22,619 bases of DNA from Caldilineaceae bacterium (GTDB lineage: Bacteria; Chloroflexota; Anaerolineae; Caldilineales; Caldilineaceae). Within the stretch, counting starts at the first letter, position 1. Each line of letters begins with the position of its first letter. A model generated the notes under the pieces. That model made no database searches. It was not told the DNA's origin and worked only from the letters and a program-made list of their open reading frames with translations. The position numbers and the translations under genes are program-made. The DNA lies in NCBI GenBank assembly GCA_026645575.1, contig JAPKMW010000142.1, forward strand, positions 1-22,619, read 5' to 3'. This document shows positions 1-6,854 of this stretch, piece after piece.

Positions 1-36
1 GATTATCCAAGCTTGTTTTCAACAATGCGGTTATTA

Positions 37-114
37 CTAACCTTTGCGTTTATCAGTAAACCAGTTGCCGCAGCCGTCGCGGAAGAGCGCTTCAATACCG
101 TAAAATTCCTTGGC
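37..114 (-). pseudogene. C-terminal remnant of a VOC (glyoxalase/dioxygenase-like) family gene
   Basis: The minus strand reads about 25 residues, ending in a TAG at 37-39, that contain FYGIEALFRD and GCGNWF. This resembles the C-terminal strand and D-x-x-GNW segment of vicinal-oxygen-chelate proteins, whose last metal-ligand Glu usually sits in this position. There is no start codon: an in-frame TGA (115-117) stops the frame just upstream, where a run of three 8-bp TCAATCTC repeats begins. The visible piece therefore looks like the tail of a gene whose 5' part was lost, with the dehydrogenase operon now lying upstream. The assignment rests on a short motif and could be chance. Confidence 0.42.
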
Positions 115-138
115 TCAATCTCTCAATCTCTCAATCTC
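115..138. repeat. Three tandem copies of an 8-bp unit (TCAATCTC)
   Basis: Exact head-to-tail copies lie at 115-122, 123-130 and 131-138, just past the 3' end of the first dehydrogenase gene. They mark the junction where the VOC-like reading frame is lost. The unit length is not a multiple of three, so changes in copy number would shift any frame crossing it. Confidence 0.85.
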
Positions 139-141
139 TGA

Positions 142-1179
142 TTAACTAATTCTAAGAACCGACTTCACATTCTCCCCCATTTCCATCTTGTGGAAAGCTT
201 CTTCCCATTCCTCCAGGCCATAGATGCCGCCGATGACAGGGGTGAGGTTGACCTGGCCGGTAGAGAGCAGGGTGAGGACACGTTCCCAGGTGGGGTAGGT
301 GTGGCTGAAGGAGCCTTGCAGGGTGACAGCTTTGCCGACCAGCGGGTCGAGGCTGAAATCCAGTGGTTGCGGCCCCCAGCCGATCTTGGTGATGCGACCA
401 TTGGGGCGCACCAGCTCCATCGACTGCTTGAGCGCTTTGCTGACGCCGGTGCAATCAACGACGAGATCAGCGCCAAAGCCATCGCCCAGGCTTTTGATCA
501 ACTGGCCGGCGTCTTCCCGCTGGATGTTGACGGTGTAGTGCGCGCCCAACTCGGCGGCGACTTCCATCCGTTTCTCATCGGCGTTGGTGCCAAGGACAAC
601 AATCGTGCCGGCCCCGCGCAAGCGAACAATTTGCAGCGCCATGATCCCAATCGGGCCGGGACCTTGGATGACCACCAGATCGCCTGGCTTCATGGTTGTC
701 TTCTCGACCAGGGCATTATAAGCGACACAGATCGGCTCGGTGAGCGCAGCATGTTCAAAGGGGACATTGTCGGGAATGTGGTGCAAAATTTGCGGACGGG
801 CAGCAACATAGCTGGTCATCGACCCATCGGCCAGGGCGCCGTAGCCCAGGCGGTTGGGACAAAGGTTATAGTTGCCGCTGAGACAGTAGACACAACTGTT
901 GCAAACCTGGGCTGCGGTTTCACAGGCGACCCGCTGGCCGACTTTGAAGCCGCTCACATTGGCGCCCACGTCGGCAATGACGCCGCAAAATTCGTGGCCT
1001 AGCACCAGCGGCTGCTTGACGGCCCAACTCTGCTGCTCGCGCCACATGTGGACATCGCTGCCACAGACGCCGGTGGCCTTGACTTCAATCAAAACCTGAT
1101 CCGGCCCCATGGTTGGTTCCGGCACTTCCCGTACTTCGACATTTTTATCCTGGCGACCATATTTCACAACGGCGCGCAT
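142..1179 (-). CDS. Zinc-dependent medium-chain dehydrogenase (sorbitol/threonine dehydrogenase-like)
   Basis: Predicted cytosolic NAD(P)-dependent oxidation of a secondary alcohol or polyol. The 345-residue length is typical of the MDR family. Visible features in order: catalytic zinc ligand Cys39 in GVCGSDVH; GHE motif with His62 and Glu63; structural zinc Cys residues 93, 96, 99 and 107; Glu148 in TEPI, the extra zinc ligand region of polyol dehydrogenases; and a Rossmann loop GPGPIG at 173-178. The ATG start has an AAAGGA ribosome site 7 nt upstream. It is the second gene of an operon, 20 nt after the neighbouring dehydrogenase. The substrate cannot be read from sequence; polyol or sugar-acid substrates are inferred from the nearby sugar transporter and Gfo/Idh enzymes. 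Confidence 0.9.
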   Translation of the reverse strand: MRAVVKYGRQDKNVEVREVPEPTMGPDQVLIEVKATGVCGSDVHMWREQQSWAVKQPLVLGHEFCGVIADVGANVSGFKVGQRVACETAAQVCNSCVYCLSGNYNLCPNRLGYGALADGSMTSYVAARPQILHHIPDNVPFEHAALTEPICVAYNALVEKTTMKPGDLVVIQGPGPIGIMALQIVRLRGAGTIVVLGTNADEKRMEVAAELGAHYTVNIQREDAGQLIKSLGDGFGADLVVDCTGVSKALKQSMELVRPNGRITKIGWGPQPLDFSLDPLVGKAVTLQGSFSHTYPTWERVLTLLSTGQVNLTPVIGGIYGLEEWEEAFHKMEMGENVKSVLRIS

Positions 1180-1199
1180 GGTTTAATCCTTTCGATTTT

Positions 1200-2186
1200 C
1201 TATAACTCCAGAATCGCTTTTACCAGATCCAGTTTGCCGGCAGCCAGACCGTCGATCAACGCCGGGCCTTCCGCGAGTGGAGCGATCTTTTCCATCATTG
1301 GCTCGACGTTGATGCGACCACTGGCAATGGCATCAAGCGCCAGCGGAAACTCGCTCTGGAAGCCGTAGGTGCCGCAGATGCTCAATTCGCGGGCGACGAC
1401 CTCTTGCATATCCAGCTCGATCATGCGGGCGCTGTTGCCGATCCAGGTGATATGGCCGCCGTTGCGGGTGACTTTGTGCGCCTGTTGCACAGCCGCGGAG
1501 ATGCCGACGGCTTCAATCGCCACATCGACGCCTTTGCCATTCGTGTAGTCGAGAATGGTTTGCACCGGGTCTTGGTTTTTGATATTGATGACCATGTCGG
1601 CGCCCAACTCTTCGGCCATTTCCAGCCGATGGGCGCTCATGTCACTCATGATGATCTTGCCGGCGCCAGCCAGGCGTGCGCTCATCATCGCCAGGAGGCC
1701 AATCGTACCGGCGCCGACAATCACCACGGTACCCATCAAGGGAATCGGCGTGCGGCTGATGGCATGGAGGGCGACGGAGAGCGGTTCACACATGGCCGCC
1801 TGCCGCCAGGTGACATGGGCCGGCTTGGGCAGCAGCATCGATTCATGAACCACTACCTGTTCGGCATAGGCGCCGGGGGTGCTAAAGACGCCCAACACCT
1901 TGCGCTGGCCAATGCCGTTAAAGGGGAAAATTGGCGTCGCGACAACGGCATCCCCTTCCTTGGCTTGGGTGACGCCAGGGCCAAGCGCTGAAATGACCCC
2001 GCTGAATTCGTGGCCCATGATCATCGGCGGATTGCGCCGCCCGGTGGAACCGGTGTAGCCGTGAACATCGGAGCCGCAAATGCCAACGGCTTTGACATCG
2101 ATGACAACTTCGCCTGGTCCGGCGGTGGGGCGCGGCACATCTTCGACAGTCATCTGCCAGGGTGCTTGATAAACTAATGCTTGCAT
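1200..2186 (-). CDS. Zinc-type medium-chain dehydrogenase lacking the structural zinc lobe
   Basis: Cytosolic MDR-family dehydrogenase of 328 residues. The chosen start is the ATG at 2184-2186, which begins MQALVYQ and has GAGGAG 6 nt upstream; an in-frame ATG 20 codons earlier lacks family-like sequence. Catalytic zinc ligands are present: Cys37 in GICGSDVH, His59 and Glu60 in MGHEFSG, and Glu134 in CEPLS. The cofactor loop is VGAGTIG near 157-163. The four-Cys structural zinc segment normally found near residues 85-105 is replaced by a shorter stretch with no Cys (FPFNGIGQRK). The fold is otherwise close to galactitol/sorbitol dehydrogenases. It is first in an operon with the downstream zinc dehydrogenase, so the two may act on related substrates or on successive steps. 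Confidence 0.88.
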   Translation of the reverse strand: MQALVYQAPWQMTVEDVPRPTAGPGEVVIDVKAVGICGSDVHGYTGSTGRRNPPMIMGHEFSGVISALGPGVTQAKEGDAVVATPIFPFNGIGQRKVLGVFSTPGAYAEQVVVHESMLLPKPAHVTWRQAAMCEPLSVALHAISRTPIPLMGTVVIVGAGTIGLLAMMSARLAGAGKIIMSDMSAHRLEMAEELGADMVINIKNQDPVQTILDYTNGKGVDVAIEAVGISAAVQQAHKVTRNGGHITWIGNSARMIELDMQEVVARELSICGTYGFQSEFPLALDAIASGRINVEPMMEKIAPLAEGPALIDGLAAGKLDLVKAILEL

Positions 2187-2271
2187 AGGGACTCCTCGTT
2201 TCTGCTGCGTGTTGATCGACAACTCTTGTTCAATCAATGGTTCCATCTTTCGCAGATTTTGTCAACCGCAA

Positions 2272-2300
2272 TTGTTAGGAAAAACCAGAAACGGTATAAT
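2272..2300 (+). promoter_or_regulatory. Sigma-70-type promoter for the repeat-bearing lipoprotein gene
   Basis: A TTGTTA -35 box (2272-2277) and a perfect TATAAT -10 box (2295-2300) are separated by 17 nt. Transcription would start near 2307, giving a leader of about 128 nt. The leader contains a CCTGCT/AGCAGG hairpin and ends at GAGGA followed by the ATG at 2435. The divergent dehydrogenase operon starts only 85 nt away on the other side. Confidence 0.65.
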
Positions 2301-2434
2301 GAATCAGGTATCCTGCTCTTGAAATTCCCGCCAAAGCAGGCGATCTTGCCGAGCCGCTTGCCTCTTGTCAAAAGGTAGGCTGCTGTAACTCTGCGCAAAT
2401 CGGCATAAACTTTTTGAGGAAGGCGAGGATGTAA

Positions 2435-2908
2435 ATGGTAGCAGACTTCTCTCAACGACCATCTTTCACACGATTCACTTTCACACGATTCACTTTCACA
2501 CGATTCACTTTCACACGATTCACTTTCACACGATTCAGTAGCCACGTTACCTGTGGTGTGTTGCTGGTATGTGCTTTATGGAGCAGCGGCTGTACACCGC
2601 TCATCCAGCCGCCGACGCCCGTTGCTTCAGCGGTTGAAGCCGCGGATGTACGCTTGATTGTGCAGGTGAAGTACCCGACCGTTGACGTTCTCAATGCTCT
2701 GGCTGGTGAATTGGATGTCTGGGCGGTGGATCGCACCGCTCAGACCTTCATCGCCCGTATCACCCTAGCGCAGCATGAGATGTTACGGCAACAGGCACTC
2801 ACCGTGACGTTGGATTGCGCCAAGATGGAACAATACGGCGACGATATTGTTGCCGCTGCCACGACTGCTGTTGCCGACTTACTAGCGCAACAATGTCCCA
2901 AAAAGTAG
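2435..2908 (+). CDS. Small putative lipoprotein with N-terminal TRFTF repeats; function unknown
   Basis: A 157-residue protein of no family I recognise. Residues 11-34 are a repeated Thr-Arg-Phe-Thr-Phe motif encoded by five 15-bp tandem copies. It is followed by a hydrophobic stretch (about 38-50) and Cys53 in SSGC, which resembles a lipoprotein signal with an unusual lipobox (Ser rather than Leu at -3). The mature part (54-157) is soluble-looking, with a Val/Ala-rich pattern that could form an alpha-beta domain. The start is supported by GAGGA 5 nt before the ATG and by the strong promoter upstream. The Arg residues in the repeats would make a long positive n-region. A start at an internal GTG past the repeats is possible but would lack positive charges. 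The stop codon lies within the 10-bp direct repeat that flanks a hairpin element. Confidence 0.55.
   Translation: MVADFSQRPSFTRFTFTRFTFTRFTFTRFTFTRFSSHVTCGVLLVCALWSSGCTPLIQPPTPVASAVEAADVRLIVQVKYPTVDVLNALAGELDVWAVDRTAQTFIARITLAQHEMLRQQALTVTLDCAKMEQYGDDIVAAATTAVADLLAQQCPKK
2464..2538. repeat. Five tandem copies of a 15-bp unit
   Basis: The unit TTTCACACGATTCAC occurs at 2464, 2479, 2494, 2509 and 2524; the last copy ends in G instead of C. Four copies are identical, which suggests recent slippage expansion. The length is a multiple of three, so copy-number change keeps the lipoprotein frame open and alters only its N-terminus. The complementary strand is also open here, reading SESCE repeats, but without other coding signs. 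Confidence 0.92.
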
Positions 2909-3059
2909 GTTCAGGGCAATCGCGAACTCACACTGCTCTCAGCGCGCCTAGAAGGCAACCGGTGACTCGCCAAGCCCTGGCGAGTCACCGGTTGCCTTCT
3001 AGGCGCGCTGAGAGCTACACTGGGGCTTTTCCAGTACGCGATTGCCCTGAAAGTAGGTT
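2902..3059. repeat. Outer hairpin (15-bp arms) flanked by 10-bp direct repeats
   Basis: Arms TTCAGGGCAATCGCG (2910-2924) and its exact complement (3037-3051) enclose a second hairpin. The word AAAGTAGGTT occurs at 2902-2911 and again at 3050-3059, as a target duplication would. Between the arms, ACTGG and CCAGT add a further possible stem when the inner element is left out. The block starts at the stop codon of the lipoprotein gene and ends 9 nt before the next promoter, so it separates two transcription units. Confidence 0.75.
2936..3014. mobile_element. Inner perfect 37-bp hairpin element (MITE-like)
   Basis: The left arm 2936-2972 and right arm 2978-3014 are perfectly complementary over 37 bp with a 5-nt loop. 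The arms begin CTCTCAGC and contain GCGCCTAGAAGGCAACC, which matches the element at 4667-4774 with one difference. ACACTG is present just before the element (2930-2935) and just after it (3017-3022), a possible short duplication, although no clean 8-bp one is visible. It is nested within the 2910-3051 hairpin. Confidence 0.65.
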
Positions 3060-3068
3060 TGAGAAATG

Positions 3069-3097
3069 TTGACAGATGTTGAAATCGGCGTTATGAT
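3069..3097 (+). promoter_or_regulatory. Near-consensus sigma-70-type promoter of the sugar ABC operon
   Basis: A perfect TTGACA (3069-3074), a 17-nt spacer and TATGAT (3092-3097). It begins just after the hairpin block and would give a leader of roughly 170 nt before the binding-protein ATG. The leader carries an inverted pair CTATCGCA (3177-3184) and TGCGATAG (3229-3236) and a small CCTAT/ATAGG pair near 3118-3136. These may be structure or operator sites; I cannot assign a regulator. Confidence 0.75.
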
Positions 3098-3277
3098 AAA
3101 ACAGCTTTCTGCCTTTCCCTATAGTAAATAACATAGGTTTATTGTTCTACCGCGATTGTTCTGGTCCAGTTCGTTCCTATCGCAAAGCAAAAGCCTTGTC
3201 CACTGGGTATTTCACTCCACTTTATGCCTGCGATAGATTAAATCAACCTGCACCGTTTTGACCGAAGGAGGTTTGTT

Positions 3278-4660
3278 ATGAATGGATTTACCCAACGCTC
3301 CCTCTCGCGCCGTCGTTTTTTGCAATTCACTGGCTTAACAGCCAGCGCTGCGTTGCTGGCCGCCTGTCCGGCGCCGACGGCTGCTCCAGGCGCCGCGCCT
3401 GCTGGTGGCGAGGCGGCTGCTCCAGGCGCTGAAAAATTGCACATGGAAGCTTGGTCGCGCATGACCGACCTGGCGCAGGAGTCGATCAAGGGCATTATCG
3501 ACAACTACAATGCCAAGAATGACAAGAATGTCGAAGTCGAATTTGTTTTTATTGCACAGACACAGGGTAGCCAGGCGGATGAAAAACTGCTGACTGCTGT
3601 GGCCGGTGGCAACCCGCCTGCGCTCCACTATGCCGATCGCTTTACCGTGCCCCAATTTGCCCATGAAGGGTTCTTCACCAACATCACTGATTTTGCCGAA
3701 TCAGCCGGCGTGACCAAGGATCTCTACTTTGATTTTGCCTGGGAAGAGACGGTCTATAAGGGTGGCATCTATGCGCTTTCCTTTGACACCGACACGCGCG
3801 CTCTTTGGTACAACAAGGACATTATGGCCGATGCCGGTTTAGATCCGGAGAAACCGCCGACAAATCTGGACGAATTGCGCGCCGCAACCGAAGCGCTGAC
3901 GGTGCGCGGCAGCACCGGCGCCATTGACCGCTATGGGTTCAACCCCATCTATGACCAAGCTTGGCTCTACACCTGGGGCTTTGCCTTTGGCGGCTCGTTC
4001 CAAGACCCGGAAAGCAAGCGCATCACCTTTGCTAATGAAAACAATATTGCCGCAATGGAATATGTCAAGTCCTTTGTCGAAGAGATCGGAGTAGAGGACA
4101 TTGATGCTATGTTGGCCGCCTGTGCCGGTGGTCAGTGCAGTGGCGAGAATGATTACTTCTGGAAAGAACTGTCGGCGATGACCTGTAGTGGTAACTGGAA
4201 GGTTGCCCAGGCCAAACGTTATAAGCCGGATACCAACTTTGGTGTTGTGCCTTTCCCTGGCCCTGATGGCCCGGCGCCCCATGCTAGTTGGGCCGGTGGC
4301 TGGAGTTGGGCCGTGCCGAAGGGGTATGCCAATGTTGCCGAAGCTTTTGATGCTTGTTTCTACTTCTGCGGGCCGGAAGGTCAGGAGAAGTACAACAAGG
4401 ACACCTACCATGTCCCCACTATTAAGTCGGTGGCCGAAGACCCCTTCTTCCGCGAAGACCCGCTCCATGCTGTCTTTATGGATCTGCTGCCGGTTTCCCA
4501 TGCCCGCCCGCCGATTCCCTTGGGCAGCAAGCTATGGGATCTCCAGGTCAAAGCCTTCCGCGATGAAATCCCGCACGGGCTAAAGACGGTGGAACAGGCC
4601 CTCCTCGATATTGATGACGAAATCAATAAAGGGCTTGAGGAGATTAACTTCTTTTCTTAA
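3278..4660 (+). CDS. Extracellular sugar-binding lipoprotein (ABC family 1), Tat-exported
   Basis: The substrate-binding component of a carbohydrate ABC importer, anchored outside the membrane. Residues 9-20 carry a twin-arginine signal (LSRRRFLQFTG), then a hydrophobic segment and the lipobox LAAC with Cys30, followed by a Pro/Ala/Gly linker to about residue 52. The mature region has the length (460 in all) and pattern of family 1 sugar-binding proteins, with typical pieces such as YALSFDTDTRALWYNKD and SAMTCSGNW, where the bound sugar usually contacts aromatic side chains. The start is set by AAGGAGG 6 nt before the ATG. It heads an operon with two permeases and a dehydrogenase. A hairpin element and a terminator-like hairpin follow the stop codon, which would favour more binding protein than permease. 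The substrate is unknown. Confidence 0.92.
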   Translation: MNGFTQRSLSRRRFLQFTGLTASAALLAACPAPTAAPGAAPAGGEAAAPGAEKLHMEAWSRMTDLAQESIKGIIDNYNAKNDKNVEVEFVFIAQTQGSQADEKLLTAVAGGNPPALHYADRFTVPQFAHEGFFTNITDFAESAGVTKDLYFDFAWEETVYKGGIYALSFDTDTRALWYNKDIMADAGLDPEKPPTNLDELRAATEALTVRGSTGAIDRYGFNPIYDQAWLYTWGFAFGGSFQDPESKRITFANENNIAAMEYVKSFVEEIGVEDIDAMLAACAGGQCSGENDYFWKELSAMTCSGNWKVAQAKRYKPDTNFGVVPFPGPDGPAPHASWAGGWSWAVPKGYANVAEAFDACFYFCGPEGQEKYNKDTYHVPTIKSVAEDPFFREDPLHAVFMDLLPVSHARPPIPLGSKLWDLQVKAFRDEIPHGLKTVEQALLDIDDEINKGLEEINFFS

Positions 4661-4666
4661 GTAGCG

Positions 4667-4774
4667 GTAACTATTCAGCCTGCTCGTATCCGCGCCTAAA
4701 AGGAACTGGTGACCGGCGTCTCAAACACCGGTCACCGGTTGCCTTTTAGGCGCGGATACGAGCGGAGTAGTTAC
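4667..4774. mobile_element. 108-bp MITE-like hairpin element with 8-bp target duplication
   Basis: The ends are GTAACTA (4667-4673) and TAGTTAC (4768-4774), flanked by identical AAGTAGCG at 4659-4666 and 4775-4782. The interior is a long hairpin: 4682-4716 pairs with 4728-4763 with one mismatch and one bulge. The core GCGCCTAAAAGGCAACC is shared with the element at 2936-3014. No protein is encoded. The left duplication begins inside the stop codon of the binding-protein gene. Removing the element rebuilds an intact hairpin that starts in AGCGGTTG (see 4779-4895). IS66-family insertion sequences are known for GTAA ends and 8-bp duplications, so an IS66-type transposase is a plausible but unproven mover. 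Confidence 0.72.
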
Positions 4775-4778
4775 AAGT

Positions 4779-4895
4779 AGCGGTTGAAATTGTGGGAGCG
4801 CAAGCGTGTTGTCCGATGAAATCGGCAGCCGTTTACGCCTCCCGATTTCATCCTTAGCCCTCCCACCGATTATGCGCCCTTACAACCGCTTTTTA
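4779..4895 (+). terminator. Large stem-loop with T-tract after the sugar-binding protein gene
   Basis: Nested complementary arms: AGCGGTTG (4779-4786) with CAACCGCT (4883-4890), GTGGGAG (4792-4798) with CTCCCAC (4860-4866), and GATGAAATCGG (4815-4825) with CCGATTTCATC (4842-4852). The last arm runs into TTTTT. This fits a partial transcription terminator or mRNA 3'-end stabiliser between the binding protein and the permeases. A hairpin this long is unusual for a simple terminator, so it may also be a decayed mobile element. Confidence 0.6.
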
Positions 4896-4906
4896 AGGCT
4901 CTGTTC

Positions 4907-5830
4907 ATGACAATCCAAGCCACACGACCACGGCGGCGATTCTCGCAAACAACTCGCCATACGATCAATGGTCTTTTATTTGCTTCTCCCTGGATTATCG
5001 GTTTGCTCGTTTTCTGGATCTATCCGACCTTTGCTTCGGCCTATTACAGCTTTACAAAATTTAATGGTGTGGCCGACGCCCAATGGATTGGTCTACAAAA
5101 CTATTTCACCTTACCCCAAGATGCCGATTTCCGCGCCGCCGTCTACAATACTTTTTACTTTGCTATCGTTTCCATTCCCTTGGCTGTGATCACGGCCTTT
5201 GGGTTGGCGCTGATGCTCAATGCCAAGATCAAAGGGCAGGCGATCTATCGCACCATCTACTTCTTGCCAACGCTCGTACCCGAAGTGGCGCTCTCTTTGA
5301 TTTGGATCTTGATCTTTACGCCCAAAACCGGGCTGGCGGAAACGCCCTTTCGCTACTTCGGGGTGCGCGGCCCCTGTTGGCTCACCTGTGACACCTGGTC
5401 CAGGGAAACGTTAATTCTCTTAGCCCTTTGGATCATCGGCCAACAAGTGATCCTCTATTTGGCCGGCTTACAGGGGGTTCCGCAGGATCTCTATGACGCC
5501 GCCGATGTGGATGGAGCCAACTTTTTGCGTAAATTCTGGAATGTCACCGTGCCAATGATGACGCCTGTGATGTTTTTTCATTTGGTCACTTCGGTGATTG
5601 GCGCAATGCAATTTTTTGCCATTCCTTACATCATGACGGGCGGCACCGGCTTCCCGGCCAACAGCACGCTTTTCTATTCCATTTACCTCTATAAAAATGC
5701 CTTCCACTACTTCGAGATGGGCTATGCCTCGGCGATGGCTTGGTTGTTACTCCTTGTTACCTTGGTGATTACGCTGATCATCTTCCGTTCGGCGCGCTTG
5801 TGGGTCTATTATGCGGGGGGCGAAGCGTAG
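4907..5830 (+). CDS. Sugar ABC transporter permease, MalF/UgpA type
   Basis: One of the two membrane subunits of the importer. The 307-residue protein has a basic cytoplasmic N-terminus (1-20) and about six hydrophobic segments, beginning near residues 22-42, 82-104 and 114-137. The EAA loop that docks the ATPase is seen at about 195-217 (LYDAADVDGANFLRKF...P). The start is an ATG with only a weak upstream AAGG, consistent with low translation relative to the binding protein. It pairs with the next gene, 68 nt downstream. No ATPase gene is in the operon; in many such systems a shared MsiK/UgpC-type ATPase encoded elsewhere serves several importers. The substrate is unknown. Confidence 0.92.
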   Translation: MTIQATRPRRRFSQTTRHTINGLLFASPWIIGLLVFWIYPTFASAYYSFTKFNGVADAQWIGLQNYFTLPQDADFRAAVYNTFYFAIVSIPLAVITAFGLALMLNAKIKGQAIYRTIYFLPTLVPEVALSLIWILIFTPKTGLAETPFRYFGVRGPCWLTCDTWSRETLILLALWIIGQQVILYLAGLQGVPQDLYDAADVDGANFLRKFWNVTVPMMTPVMFFHLVTSVIGAMQFFAIPYIMTGGTGFPANSTLFYSIYLYKNAFHYFEMGYASAMAWLLLLVTLVITLIIFRSARLWVYYAGGEA

Positions 5831-5898
5831 AATGGTTGGTTAGTTGGGGTTAGTTGGTTGAAATAGGATAGATAATTGTAGAGAAGGATAGCGAACGC
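5831..5898. repeat. Short intergenic run of GGTTAGTTGG-like repeats
   Basis: Between the two permease genes, GTTAGTTGG is repeated at about 5838-5846 and 5849-5857 within a G/T-rich run. It resembles the short-word runs at 115-138 and 6788-6827 in being simple repeats at gene ends. No promoter or hairpin is evident. Confidence 0.5.
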
Positions 5899-6795
5899 AT
5901 GGCAGTTAAAACAGAGCAAGCCGCCGTTACTTTTCCGCAACAGCGGCGGCGGGGACGGGTAAAAAAATGGCTCTATACGCTTTTGCGCCATTTGTTGATT
6001 CACGCGGCGTTAATTCCGGCGGCGTTACTCTTTATGCTGCCTTTTTTGTGGATGCTCTCCACTTCCCTAAAGCCGGATACCCAGTTTTACGCCCACCCGC
6101 CCATCTGGATCCCCAGCCCATTCATGTGGTCGAACTACCCTGACGCCGTTACCTATATCTCTTTCTTTCTCTACCTGCGCAACACGATAACGATTGCCTT
6201 GCTCTCCACTGTGGGCGCGTTGCTCTCTTCTTCGCTAGTGGCCTATAGTCTGGCGCGCATTCCCTGGCCGGGACGAAATATCCTCTTTATCTTAACGGTC
6301 GCAACCTTGATGTTGCCCTTTCAGGTGACACTGATCCCGCTCTTTCTGGTCTTTCGGAATCTAGGTTGGGTCAACTCCTTTTTGCCGCTGATTGTGCCAC
6401 ACTGGTTTGGGGGCGCACTCTATATCTTCCTCCTGCGCCAATTCTTTATGACGATCCCGATGGAGCTATCTGAGGCCGCGCGCATCGACGGCGCCAGCGA
6501 ATTACGCATCTATTGGGCAATCATTTTGCCCCTCGCCAAGCCGGCATTGGCGACAGTTGCCATTTTTGAATTTATCGCCCGCTGGCGCGACTATCTGGGG
6601 CCGCTCATCTACCTGAGCAACCAGGAACTTTATACCCTCTCGCTGGGCATCTACGAATACCGCTCCCAATATGGCGCCGAGTGGGGCCTACTGATGGCGG
6701 CCTCAGTACTGATCACGCTGCCGATTATTCTACTCTTCTTCTTCTTGCAAAAAACTTTTGTCCAAGGAATTACACTGACCGGAATCAAAGGATGA
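5899..6795 (+). CDS. Sugar ABC transporter permease, MalG/UgpE type
   Basis: The second membrane subunit, 298 residues. After a basic N-terminal tail (KTEQ...RRRGRVKKW, to about 24) come roughly six hydrophobic segments, the first at about 32-56. The EAA loop is at about 188-211 (MELSEAARIDGASELRI...LP), a good match to the MalG subfamily. The start has GAAGGA 9 nt upstream. The stop codon is inside the left arm of a GATGAAGGATGAAG hairpin that separates it from the dehydrogenase gene. Its role is to form the channel together with the preceding permease. Confidence 0.93.
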   Translation: MAVKTEQAAVTFPQQRRRGRVKKWLYTLLRHLLIHAALIPAALLFMLPFLWMLSTSLKPDTQFYAHPPIWIPSPFMWSNYPDAVTYISFFLYLRNTITIALLSTVGALLSSSLVAYSLARIPWPGRNILFILTVATLMLPFQVTLIPLFLVFRNLGWVNSFLPLIVPHWFGGALYIFLLRQFFMTIPMELSEAARIDGASELRIYWAIILPLAKPALATVAIFEFIARWRDYLGPLIYLSNQELYTLSLGIYEYRSQYGAEWGLLMAASVLITLPIILLFFFLQKTFVQGITLTGIKG

Positions 6796-6827
6796 AGGAT
6801 GAAGGCGGAAAAGCTTCATCCTTCATC
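6791..6827. repeat. Perfect 14-bp hairpin made of GATGAAG repeats
   Basis: GATGAAGGATGAAG (6791-6804) pairs with its complement (6814-6827) across a 9-nt loop. Each arm is itself a direct repeat of GATGAAG. It overlaps the TGA of the permease gene. There is no long T-tract after it, so it is more likely a processing or stabilising structure than a strong terminator. Confidence 0.75.
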
Positions 6828-6854
6828 TTTCCAACACAAGGAATTTTCATACTT

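Noticed and set aside
190..1002. Long open frame on the plus strand opposite the zinc dehydrogenase gene (270 codons)
   Set aside because: It is antisense to a clearly recognisable dehydrogenase, has no family-like sequence and no ribosome site, and long shadow frames are expected at this GC content.
2464..2538. Regular repeats as a possible CRISPR array
   Set aside because: The 15-bp units are directly tandem with no spacers, and no cas genes are nearby.
2234..2545. Minus-strand frame with SESCE repeats opposite the 15-bp tandem repeat
   Set aside because: The repeat stays open in several frames because its length is a multiple of three. The plus-strand frame has a promoter, ribosome site and signal-like sequence, while this one overlaps the dehydrogenase promoter region.
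6681..6854. N-terminal extension of the Gfo/Idh/MocA gene in the sugar operon
   Set aside because: It overlaps the permease gene out of frame and reads through a hairpin. The family sequence begins at the ATG at 6855.
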